DNA of 14,956 nucleotides from CAXFCD01 sp964001155 (GTDB taxonomy: Bacteria; Fidelibacterota; Marinisomatia; Marinisomatales; UBA1611): positions 1 through 14,956 of the forward strand of contig CAXFCD010000238.1 of the NCBI GenBank assembly GCA_964001155.1. The letters are read 5' to 3'. Below, one piece after another: positions 1 through 6,825 of this stretch (positions within the stretch are counted from its first letter, which is position 1; each line of letters opens with the position of its first letter). The notes beneath the pieces are model-generated. The model saw only the letters and a program-made list of their open reading frames with translations, was not told where the DNA came from and ran no database searches. The position numbers and the translations under genes are program-made.

Positions 1-151
1 AAAGAGTAATTTAAAGGATAATTACAATATCTCATATTTTTTTTTCCCTTTTCATAAAGATTAAGGTCCAAAATTTTGTACGTTAAAAAGAAAATATTTT
101 TAAATTGTATTGGGAAAAAATAAAATATTGTCAATTTCAGTAAAAAACTTA

Positions 152-303
152 GTAGTTAGAAAGAAATCCACACAACTACCCCTTTAACTACCTATATAAT
201 ATGCTTGTTTTCTTACAAATTATATTATAATTAAATTTCAATTAAATATATAATAATTATATATTATTATTATATTTATATGATATAACTACTTTACAAC
301 TAC
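152..303. repeat. Two spaced pairs of AACTAC plus one inverted copy
   Basis: AACTAC occurs at 174-179, 186-191, 287-292 and 298-303: two pairs with start-to-start spacing of 12 and 11 bases, roughly one helical turn. Both pairs extend to similar text: ACAACTACCC is identical at 172-181 and 296-305. The reverse complement GTAGTT is at 152-157. The pairs flank the most AT-rich part. Paired sites on one face of the helix are typical of protein-binding sites, but in such low-complexity DNA chance similarity cannot be excluded. Confidence 0.4.
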
Positions 304-358
304 CCTTTTTATTTTAAGTAAGCTTAGTTGATTATAGATTCAAAATATAAAAAGGTAG
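300..358 (-). repeat. Imperfect inverted repeat after the last stop codon, possible transcript end
   Basis: CTACCCTTTTTAT (300-312) and ATAAAAAGGTAG (347-358) are complementary apart from one extra base, giving a 12-bp mostly A-U stem with a loop of about 34 nt. It begins 8 nt after the stop codon of gene 10. No U-tract follows on the minus strand, so it is not a standard intrinsic terminator; a role as a 3' stabilising structure is possible. Confidence 0.35.
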
Positions 359-366
359 AATATTTG

Positions 367-1896
367 TTATTTCTTCTTTTTCGATTTCTTTTTAGGCTTT
401 TTCTCCTTTTTGGGTTTTGGCTCAGGTGGTACATCTCCAATTTGAGATTTACCAAATGCCAGCATGGGATAAAAAACAAATGGCAGGAAAATAAGGCCGA
501 CAGCATATAAAACTTTTTTCCCAAATAACTTTGAAATTTGCAATGCGGCCATGATCCAACCCACCGGAATGATCAAATAAATGGCAATCCACCAAACAGG
601 TTTCTGAACTATCTTTGTTAAAATAAACAAATTAAAAAATGGCACCAAAGCTTTCCAACCTGCCTGGCCTGCTTTGGAAAAAATCTTGAACCACGAGACC
701 CAAATGAGTAAACAGAAAATTCCTAAAAGACCAGCAGCAATCATCACATACAATTGTGGTAAAGTAGAAATGCCACCTTGGGAATCAGATCGGACATTTA
801 AAGAATCTGGTTCATCCGTATTCACTGTTTCTTTTTTCTCTCCCTGAAAGGATCCAACCGTTTCAACTTTAAATGCTGAGGGTGGCGTCCTGTCATATGT
901 GACTTCGCTGTCATCAGATGTTTCATCTACTTGATCTCCCACGTTGCCTGCAAGATCACTGTAATCAACTGATATTGGAATCACGCCTTCTGAATCTGAT
1001 TCTGTAAACACATGATAATACATAAAGGTTAGGCTGTCTAATTGTAATTGTTCACTTTCAATAGAGTCCAATTTCACTAAAATGTTTTGTATTGATTCCG
1101 TTGCAGTGAATTGCAAATAAACTGTATCACCCTCTACCGCCAAAGTTGAATCATACTTATTGGATGTAAATAATTTTACATTTTCCAACTCCGGTGGTGT
1201 TCCATCCTTGTTAATGATATTTGCATCTGTTGGCGACGTGATTGGATCGCCGGGATTCCCGGCTAAATCATTAAATTGAATTTCAAATGTTATGGGCCCA
1301 TCATCCGCCTCCTCAGCATGATAAATGGTTTTCCAGGATTTTTCGAAACCCACCGGATCAAATTCATCACCATTAATTTCAAAAATTGGTGAATCAATGG
1401 GCTCGCTGGTTAAAAAATCAAATGTGAGCGAATCATCAGACATGGCCAAGTTTGGACTGTAGGCATTACTGGATGTGACTTTCAATTCCACCACTCTTGG
1501 AATTGTTTCATCAATAGTAAGCACACTATCGCTGACAGATCCAACGATACTGTTTCCTGCTTTGTCCCAAATTTCAGCAATGAATTGAGCTTCTCCGCCT
1601 TCCTTGAAACCGGCCATTGATTCAAATAATTCTGCAGGGATGGACACCTCCTTCAAATCATCAATATCTCTTTTTTCAATATCAAAGGGATCAGCAATAT
1701 CTGTGAAATTTTTCCCACCGTCAAAACTTACCCGGATCTGGATACGGCCGCCACGCAAGGATTCATCATCCGCTAAAGGGACACCCACATTCACAGCGGT
1801 GGAAAGGCTGTTCCAGTATATTTTAGAGTTGGTTTCTTCTTGTGTGAATAAAAACGAGAAAAATAAACCGAATAGAATTATCCGAAAGTAATACAT
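367..1896 (-). CDS. Ig-like exported protein with DUF5684-like membrane domain and lysine-rich tail
   Basis: 509 residues. Signal peptide 1-18 (FT|Q). Extracytoplasmic part ~20-345: an N-terminal beta domain (FDGGKNFTDI, ending EIWDKAGN), then Ig-like repeats linked by DETIPRVVELKVTSSNAYS (~129-147), DGTPPELENVKLFTSNKY (~231-248) and YDRTPPSAF (~334-342). The repeats contain the recurring FNDLAGNPGD and YSDLAGNVGD. After a polar linker, hydrophobic segments lie at ~382-401, ~433-453 and ~462-481, with FSKAGQAGWKALVPFFNLFIL and FGKK between them: the pattern of DUF5684, a membrane domain I recall as often fused or adjacent to signal peptidase I. The last ~20 residues are KP/KK-rich (KKEKKPKKKSKKKK), which the positive-inside rule places in the cytoplasm. 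The fusion would tie a large periplasmic Ig-like region to the inner membrane. Start: ATG at the head of the signal peptide; the ribosome binding site is weak. Function unknown. Confidence 0.85.
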   Translation of the reverse strand: MYYFRIILFGLFFSFLFTQEETNSKIYWNSLSTAVNVGVPLADDESLRGGRIQIRVSFDGGKNFTDIADPFDIEKRDIDDLKEVSIPAELFESMAGFKEGGEAQFIAEIWDKAGNSIVGSVSDSVLTIDETIPRVVELKVTSSNAYSPNLAMSDDSLTFDFLTSEPIDSPIFEINGDEFDPVGFEKSWKTIYHAEEADDGPITFEIQFNDLAGNPGDPITSPTDANIINKDGTPPELENVKLFTSNKYDSTLAVEGDTVYLQFTATESIQNILVKLDSIESEQLQLDSLTFMYYHVFTESDSEGVIPISVDYSDLAGNVGDQVDETSDDSEVTYDRTPPSAFKVETVGSFQGEKKETVNTDEPDSLNVRSDSQGGISTLPQLYVMIAAGLLGIFCLLIWVSWFKIFSKAGQAGWKALVPFFNLFILTKIVQKPVWWIAIYLIIPVGWIMAALQISKLFGKKVLYAVGLIFLPFVFYPMLAFGKSQIGDVPPEPKPKKEKKPKKKSKKKK

Positions 1897-1988
1897 TAAT
1901 TAAGGACCCATCTTTTCGTTCTCCCCTATTACAGGGGAAAGAATTAATGGTGTTTCTTTCAGGTCAAACTGAACTCTCATCACTCAGT
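1897..1988 (-). other. 92-nt gap with two small stem-loops before the last gene
   Basis: Two short inverted repeats are present. AAACTGA (1966-1972) pairs with TCAGTTT (1984-1990) across an 11-nt loop and overlaps the preceding stop codon. TCCCCT (1922-1927) pairs with AGGGGA (1933-1938) across a 5-nt loop. Neither is followed by a proper U-tract on the minus strand. A TTGACC at 1961-1966 could be a -35 element, but no convincing -10 box sits at the right distance. Gene 10 may therefore have its own weak promoter or simply be read through. Confidence 0.35.
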
Positions 1989-2759
1989 TTATTTTTCCCA
2001 ATCAGCCAAAAATCCCTTGGCTAATTGATGCTGTTCAGAATCTTCCACCGGCGCCGTTTCAGAAAGTGGTAGGGCAATCAAATCTTTTAAGAGTTTTTTT
2101 GCTTGATCCTTTTGTCCATCTTTATGCAATGCCCTTGCTAAATAAACCGTTTGGGATGGGGTAGCAACTCCGGTTTCATAAGCATTGGTTAAAAAGTACA
2201 CTGCATCATCATTGCTGGGCCATGACAAAATAAAAGGAATATACGGCGATTTAAAATGGACAGCGCCTAACATAAAATAACCTCCGCCATCGGAATATTC
2301 CGGGTCCAACTCAATAATCTTTTCTGAGTGTTCCCGCATCAAATCGGCCACACCTTCTCTTGCGGCAGCAATGATACCGTACACCTCAGCCCAACTACCT
2401 AAATTAACTAAATACCAATATCGAACTGCTGCAGATTCGGGACTTTTTTCAATGAGTTCTTCCCCTAAAGCTTTCCCTAAATTGAAAACACTCTTTTTAG
2501 TTTCATCATCCTGGGCTACATATTTTCCTTTATAATAATAACTTTTTAGTAAATAAACACCGGCATCTAATTCAGTATTGGGATTCTCTTTTGCTTTTTT
2601 GAAAGCGACGATCGCTTTATTGATTTGATCCGGATGGGCCTTCATACCGCCGGCTTTTTCTGCTCTCGATTCGTAGGCTGTAACACCTTCCTGAAAAGAT
2701 GAATCTGATCCAATCAAAAAAGAGAGTGTAACAACAAAGGAAAGTAATGGGTTTTTCAT
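1989..2759 (-). CDS. Exported TPR-type helical repeat protein, TatT-like
   Basis: 256 residues from the ATG at 2759. A hydrophobic leader (1-17, ending LIGS) is followed by an all-helical protein: helix pairs around 24-56, 64-82, 90-105, 112-145 and 183-230, with TPR-like fragments (AIVAFKKAKENPNTELDAGVY and ARALHKDGQKDQAKKLLKDLI). The central block, AVRYWYLVNLGSW...IIELDPEYSDGGGYFMLGAVHF, resembles TatT (the T component of TRAP-T transporters) and related TPR proteins, but no TRAP membrane or binding subunits are nearby. A longer frame could start at 2903; I reject it because it would overlap the previous gene by 131 bases and place the signal peptide internally. The chosen start is 13 nt after the preceding stop, with a weak AGGT 6 nt upstream. 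Possible role: periplasmic scaffold or assembly factor for the surface proteins. Confidence 0.82.
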   Translation of the reverse strand: MKNPLLSFVVTLSFLIGSDSSFQEGVTAYESRAEKAGGMKAHPDQINKAIVAFKKAKENPNTELDAGVYLLKSYYYKGKYVAQDDETKKSVFNLGKALGEELIEKSPESAAVRYWYLVNLGSWAEVYGIIAAAREGVADLMREHSEKIIELDPEYSDGGGYFMLGAVHFKSPYIPFILSWPSNDDAVYFLTNAYETGVATPSQTVYLARALHKDGQKDQAKKLLKDLIALPLSETAPVEDSEQHQLAKGFLADWEK

Positions 2760-2772
2760 GGCGGGACCTATT

Positions 2773-3537
2773 TTAGAAATATTCGATATAGGTAATTTTG
2801 ATTTCGCGCTTAAAATAATCCACCTTTTCATCATCAAATAATAAATTATTAAAATCCAATTCCAAGTGGAGCGATTCAACAAAAGACCATCGCAAAGCAC
2901 CATTTAAATAACCACCCTTATTGATAGACATATCTTTGGCTGTCATATCGTTTTCATTCATGGCGCTGTTATATTCTAATAAAAGAGAAAATTCAGGATT
3001 CAGTTCAATATCCAGGCCGAAGAATAAATTTGGATCGTCATCACCATCAGCGGTTTCGGTGAAATTGTAATTAATCCCTGCGTGCAACCCTGTATTCCCA
3101 ATTGGTCCTCGCCAATTTTTTGATGCGGCCAAATAAGCGCCAAATGCTTTTGTATCATAGCGTTTCAAGGAATCTTCATCATGGAAATTCCCAAATCCTT
3201 GCGTGTTGATACCAAATGCGATCCCGGGCATGGACATATTTTCATCAATGACCAAATATTTCACTTTCGCTTCCGGCCGGGGATACCAGCGCAAACTGTC
3301 ATCGCCTATGAGATTGGGAGACCCATATGATAAACCGAATTGAAACCGATCCGTAATGCCGGCACTTAATCCTAAAATCATTCCGCCCTCATCCTGGATA
3401 CGCATATCCATGGAAAAGCTTCCACGGGCTAAGGTTCCGGCTGTGGGAATGGTAATCAAGTCCGTTGGTGGCGGAAAATCCTGGCCCAGAACTAAACTGA
3501 AAAATAGAATAAATGAACTTATTTTGAATTTTCTCAT
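2773..3537 (-). CDS. Small outer-membrane beta-barrel protein (YjbH-like style)
   Basis: 254 residues. Signal peptide 1-18 (LG|Q). The mature start PPPTDLITIPTAGTLARGSF, followed by amphipathic strands with turns (LGLSAGITDRFQFGLSYG, GIAFGINTQGFG, GLHAGINYNF, FSLLLEYNSA, LHLELDFNNLL), and the C-terminal EIKITYIEYF ending in phenylalanine indicate an outer-membrane barrel of roughly 10-12 strands. The opening is reminiscent of YjbH-type barrel proteins linked to exopolysaccharide export, but no YjbEFG partners are present here, so the resemblance may only reflect shared barrel style. The start overlaps the previous stop by 4 nt (ATGA) and has no clear Shine-Dalgarno sequence, which fits translational coupling. 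It could be a pore or structural partner of the receptor. Confidence 0.8.
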   Translation of the reverse strand: MRKFKISSFILFFSLVLGQDFPPPTDLITIPTAGTLARGSFSMDMRIQDEGGMILGLSAGITDRFQFGLSYGSPNLIGDDSLRWYPRPEAKVKYLVIDENMSMPGIAFGINTQGFGNFHDEDSLKRYDTKAFGAYLAASKNWRGPIGNTGLHAGINYNFTETADGDDDPNLFFGLDIELNPEFSLLLEYNSAMNENDMTAKDMSINKGGYLNGALRWSFVESLHLELDFNNLLFDDEKVDYFKREIKITYIEYF

Positions 3538-4514
3538 GGCGTCTTTGGGTAAATTGGTTTGGGATAAATTACATCACCCATGCGGGAGGTCAAAGAACGG
3601 ACACGATGCAATGGAACGGTTAAAATATCCACCTCGCCCTCCATCCTGAATTTGATCCCGTTATCACTTAAATCCACAAAATCCACCATGATACTCTCGC
3701 CGCTGCTCATGACCAATACATCGGATATTGTTTTTGGAATAATACCACCATGTGGCACTATGATACGGCTGCCTCTGATTTCCCGAGCAATGATATCTAC
3801 CTCATCCAAAGTATTGTGCGTCCGCGGTGGCGGTGTTTTATACAATTGGTCCGCTGGCGCTTGATCAATGGCAACGTGGGACAATAATCCGCCATCATGA
3901 CCAAATTCCCAAATCTGGGTCACATCAGCCATAATATCAATTTTATACTTGAAACGTCGAATCACCCGAGCCGAGGGTAAATCCCGCCAACGTTCCTCTT
4001 GCAAATTTCCCAGATAATCAAAGTCCAATTCAATTTGACCATATTTCTGTCCATCCACTGTTTCAAAAACGATCTTGGAAACATGCTCGCCATCCATAAT
4101 TGTAAAATGGGAACGTTGATCAGTAAAGGTTAAAGGCTCATTTTCTTTATATCGCCAATCGCGGAATTCCTTGCTCCAGGGTTCATTATCACCAATGACT
4201 AAGAGGCTCAAATATTTCCAACGATCTGTATATTCGCCTCGCTCGATGAGTTTCCCCGTCTCATCATATTTGAGCATTTCACGTTTTTCTACACTTCCTT
4301 TCCCGGAAATGCGCTCAATTTTTATTGGAAGGTCGTTTTCGTTATAACTAACAGCCAAATGAGAGATCCCACGGCGTTCAGTGGCCATCATTGACAAGTT
4401 GGATAAAAAATTGTGATCATCCTTAAAATACCGGACGTAGGCCACATCCCTTGCTTGTCCTGCCAAAAAAGACATAGCGAACAGAAACAGGATTGATCGA
4501 TAGAGGGCGGACAC
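3534..4514 (-). CDS. Exported protein of unknown function with GTG start
   Basis: 326 residues, not recognised as a whole. The leader 1-19 ends AG|Q. Residues ~53-95 (SYNENDLPIKIERIS, LKYDETGKLIERGEY) have the Y-x-x-x-G-K-L/I rhythm of YwqK/MORN-like or RHS-like beta repeats, repeated more weakly around 148-172 (VFETVDGQKYGQIELDFDYLGN). The C-terminal ~45 residues (263-308) read SDVLVMSSGESIMVDFVDLS...VPLHRVRSL, like a small SH3- or Sm-like barrel with the pattern D.[IL].L..G..[IL]...[IL] closing in a VPL..V motif. No membrane segment is seen after the signal peptide, so a periplasmic or surface location is likely. The GTG start is indicated by the one-base overlap with the previous stop (TAGTG) and GGAAG about 6 nt upstream. 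The 3' end overlaps the next gene by 4 nt. Function: unknown, presumably part of the surface assembly. Confidence 0.8.
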   Translation of the reverse strand: MSALYRSILFLFAMSFLAGQARDVAYVRYFKDDHNFLSNLSMMATERRGISHLAVSYNENDLPIKIERISGKGSVEKREMLKYDETGKLIERGEYTDRWKYLSLLVIGDNEPWSKEFRDWRYKENEPLTFTDQRSHFTIMDGEHVSKIVFETVDGQKYGQIELDFDYLGNLQEERWRDLPSARVIRRFKYKIDIMADVTQIWEFGHDGGLLSHVAIDQAPADQLYKTPPPRTHNTLDEVDIIAREIRGSRIIVPHGGIIPKTISDVLVMSSGESIMVDFVDLSDNGIKFRMEGEVDILTVPLHRVRSLTSRMGDVIYPKPIYPKTP

Positions 4515-5818
4515 TATTCTTCCGGGTTTAGATCTTCGTCCAATGTGTTCGATAATTTATAGCGGTAGATAGCGCCATCTTCTTCGTCACAAACATAAAC
4601 CACACCGCGCTGATCTACCGTTACAGCAACAGGCTCATTCATGATGGATACTGTATCCTCTTTCGATGCGTAGCCGGCATTCTTGAAAAATTGCCCGTTT
4701 GCAGTAAATACAGTTACATGATTTTTTGTGGAATCAACGACGTAAATGTTTCGATCTTTATCCACGGCAATATCCATGGGACTGGCATAAAGGGTGGAAT
4801 CCATAATATCATCGGCGCCTTGGTTGAAACCTGAGGAATAAGTGGCATAATCGCCAGATAGGTTTGGTATCATCATGTGGACCGGAAAGTATTCGCCTGT
4901 TTGGGTGTAATATAGATTTCCCTGGTAATCCACATCAAGACTTAAGGGTTCGTTTACAAATTCGGCGCCTTTACCATAACCCAAGACTGTTGCACCAAAT
5001 TCCCCGGTGAAGGCCCACACTAAATCTCCTGTGGTTAATTCCAATAAAAGGGAGCGCTGAAAATCAATTTGGATAATCCGATGCTGATTGTTGATTCCGC
5101 CAAAATGATCGGTGACAAAAATCATATTCTCATTTCCCGCCGGCGTGGTTAATCCATTGAATTTGCTGGAATCTGACATGTAGTGAATATCTTTATAAGT
5201 GTTTTTATCATGGCTGCCATCATAAAACAAATGGGGCGACAACAGAGAATCAATCAATGCTTGTTCATCAGAAAAAACAGGATTTGTCAATTCGTACTCG
5301 GCATCATTCAAATAAGAAAGCCAGGTGGCTGTACCTACATTTTGTTCAATTTCGGTACCGGTCTCAATGTGTAAAAATGTACCGCTGACAGAAACACTTT
5401 TAATGCCTGCCTCATTCCAATAATAGTTCCAGACAAAAACCTTTTGTGTTCCATCAATAAAGAAAACATTCATCTTTTTATCAATGTCCACATCAATGGG
5501 AGCAATGGATGCACCTTGGCTATTGGTCAAATTCTTCAAGCCATCAAAACCTGCTGGTGCATTGCCATTCTGGTCAAAAACTAAAATGGAATTCAAATCA
5601 GCCACAAATATTCTGCCATCTTGGGCAATGGAAATTTCCTTGGGTTTACTTAATCCAAATGAACCATCCCACACAGGACTCAATTGTAAAAAAGTCGTAT
5701 CCCCAGCACCGAAATTCCCCGGATCATTTTGATGAATATCTTCAGGAATCACATAGCGATCCATGCAGGACACAGCCAACAATGCTAATAAACTGCTATA
5801 TAGTAAGGTGCGTTTCAT
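4514..5818 (-). CDS. NHL-repeat beta-propeller lipoprotein
   Basis: 434 residues. The leader ends LLAVSC, so C18 is the likely lipid attachment site. NHL-type blades are visible at ~57-83 (KEISIAQDGRIFVAD), ~287-306 (PLSLDVDYQGNLYYTQ), ~345-380 (PMDIAVDKDRNIYVVD) and ~393-421 (PVAVTVDQRGVVYVCD); ~106-131 is a weaker one. Residues ~132-285 do not match the blade pattern well and contain an insert with many polar residues. NHL propellers usually bind proteins or glycans, and some are lyases; no catalytic residues can be assigned here. Probably periplasmic or surface-exposed and anchored in the outer membrane. The start overlaps the PorV-like stop by one base (TAATG), with AGGAT about 12 nt upstream. 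Its own stop is TAG, shared by one base with the next gene. Confidence 0.88.
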   Translation of the reverse strand: MKRTLLYSSLLALLAVSCMDRYVIPEDIHQNDPGNFGAGDTTFLQLSPVWDGSFGLSKPKEISIAQDGRIFVADLNSILVFDQNGNAPAGFDGLKNLTNSQGASIAPIDVDIDKKMNVFFIDGTQKVFVWNYYWNEAGIKSVSVSGTFLHIETGTEIEQNVGTATWLSYLNDAEYELTNPVFSDEQALIDSLLSPHLFYDGSHDKNTYKDIHYMSDSSKFNGLTTPAGNENMIFVTDHFGGINNQHRIIQIDFQRSLLLELTTGDLVWAFTGEFGATVLGYGKGAEFVNEPLSLDVDYQGNLYYTQTGEYFPVHMMIPNLSGDYATYSSGFNQGADDIMDSTLYASPMDIAVDKDRNIYVVDSTKNHVTVFTANGQFFKNAGYASKEDTVSIMNEPVAVTVDQRGVVYVCDEEDGAIYRYKLSNTLDEDLNPEE

Positions 5819-6825
5819 TAAAATGAGAATCCTATGCTGAATCGTTTTGGGTCGGATAAGTGTTCAAAATTTGCATAACCATAATCGGCCCTGATTTTCA
5901 TGTTGCCGACCGGAATGATGAGTCCAGCGCCAAAGGTTAAATTTTCTTCCTTTTTATTGGATTTGTATCCCCACCGAAAGAAAAGCATTTTCATAAAAGA
6001 ATATTCCATACCAGTGACAATATATTCTGCATTATCCACAGGATGGTTTAATTGGAGAGATATTGTCAGATGCTGATTATTTTTATCAATGGGATCAAAA
6101 GCGCCACCGACCCGGAATTGTGTGGGCGGAGAGAATTTTTCAAAATCCGTTTCTTCTACAATTTCTAAACCGGAACTTTTATCCAAAATCCGTTTTTCGT
6201 ATGAACCATTTGGGGCGGCTTGTTTCCCGAAATGGGTTAAAGAAGCACAAAAACGAAGCGATTTGTACCCTGTCCAATAAAAGGTGCCCATATCCATGAG
6301 AACTGCACTCATGCCATAATCGGCTAAATCCTCCGAAACATGTTTTAAGGTGATGCCAAAGCTGAACCGATCTGTCATTTTTGCACCGTAAGTGAGTCCA
6401 ATAAACCGATCCTGAAATGTAAAATAATTCCCGGTGCCATTGGGATGGTATTCGGTGGTTTCCATCATGGGTTCCATGTGAAGAATCCCACCGCTGAGAC
6501 CAAAATAATGCCTGCCGGTAACATGTCGGGTGATGCTGAAATAATCATAATTTATATCCGCCGGCCACTGTATTTGAGAGACAACAATCTCCGTTTGATC
6601 TAACTGAGCCACTGTTGCAGGATTATAATAAATACTGGCAGCGTCCTGATTCAAGGCAACCACCGATTCACCCATGCCAACAGCCCGAGCGCTGACACCA
6701 ATATTTAAAAAAGTAAAAACGGATGTGCCTGAACGTTGACCACCCAAAATCGGAAATAAATCCTGCCCTGAAATGGTAGAAATAATCATCCCCAGCAGCA
6801 GTGTTTTTTTGAATAATAACCGCAT
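5818..6825 (-). CDS. PorV/PorQ-like outer-membrane barrel protein (UPF0164 type)
   Basis: 335 residues. Signal peptide 1-20 (SG|Q). The N-terminal signature FLNIGVSARAVGMGES (39-54) followed by DAASIYYNPA (61-70) is characteristic of the PorV/PorQ/UPF0164 family, itself related to FadL-type barrels. The remainder alternates short strands and turns and ends in KRFSIGFSF with a terminal phenylalanine, as outer-membrane barrels do. In Bacteroidota PorV binds the sorting domain of type IX cargo after translocation and hands it to the attachment complex. A relative encoded three genes after two sorting-domain proteins suggests a dedicated acceptor, but this family is expanded in Marinimicrobia-like genomes and the exact role is inferred. 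AGGTGA at 6833-6838 precedes the ATG by 7 nt. The start overlaps the receptor stop by one base (TGATG). Confidence 0.88.
   Translation of the reverse strand: MRLLFKKTLLLGMIISTISGQDLFPILGGQRSGTSVFTFLNIGVSARAVGMGESVVALNQDAASIYYNPATVAQLDQTEIVVSQIQWPADINYDYFSITRHVTGRHYFGLSGGILHMEPMMETTEYHPNGTGNYFTFQDRFIGLTYGAKMTDRFSFGITLKHVSEDLADYGMSAVLMDMGTFYWTGYKSLRFCASLTHFGKQAAPNGSYEKRILDKSSGLEIVEETDFEKFSPPTQFRVGGAFDPIDKNNQHLTISLQLNHPVDNAEYIVTGMEYSFMKMLFFRWGYKSNKKEENLTFGAGLIIPVGNMKIRADYGYANFEHLSDPKRFSIGFSF

Larger units (their letters stand above)
1..366. other. AT-rich gene-free end region
   Basis: No credible coding frame is present; the small plus-strand frame at 328-510 is mostly antisense to gene 10. Base composition drops sharply: by count, 181-240 has 11 G/C in 60 and 241-300 only 5 in 60, while the genes look balanced. 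It contains a run of nine T (37-45), long AT tracts at 193-285, repeated AACTAC hexamers and an inverted repeat just after the last stop codon (separate entries). It probably marks the end of the cluster and may include control sequences for a gene left of the window. Confidence 0.6.

Noticed and set aside
1..50. Intrinsic terminator for a plus-strand gene from the left (GTAATT/AATTAC stem followed by nine T)
   Set aside because: The stem is only 6 bp, almost all A-T, and 11 nt separate it from the T run, so it is not convincing.
193..285. Replication origin or attachment site in the AT-rich tract
   Set aside because: No DnaA-box series, integrase gene, tRNA or flanking direct repeat supports it; AT richness alone is not evidence.
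1940..1966. Sigma-70-like promoter for the last gene (TTGACC on the minus strand)
   Set aside because: No acceptable -10 hexamer is found at 15-19 nt spacing; it is mentioned only in the gap entry.
2760..2903. Longer N-terminus for the TPR gene starting at 2903
   Set aside because: It would overlap the barrel gene by 131 bases and place a clear signal peptide at internal residue 49; the ATG at 2759 is much better.
5509..5826. Plus-strand frame of 105 codons inside the propeller gene
   Set aside because: It is antisense to the conserved N-terminal part of the propeller gene; the composition looks like a shadow frame.
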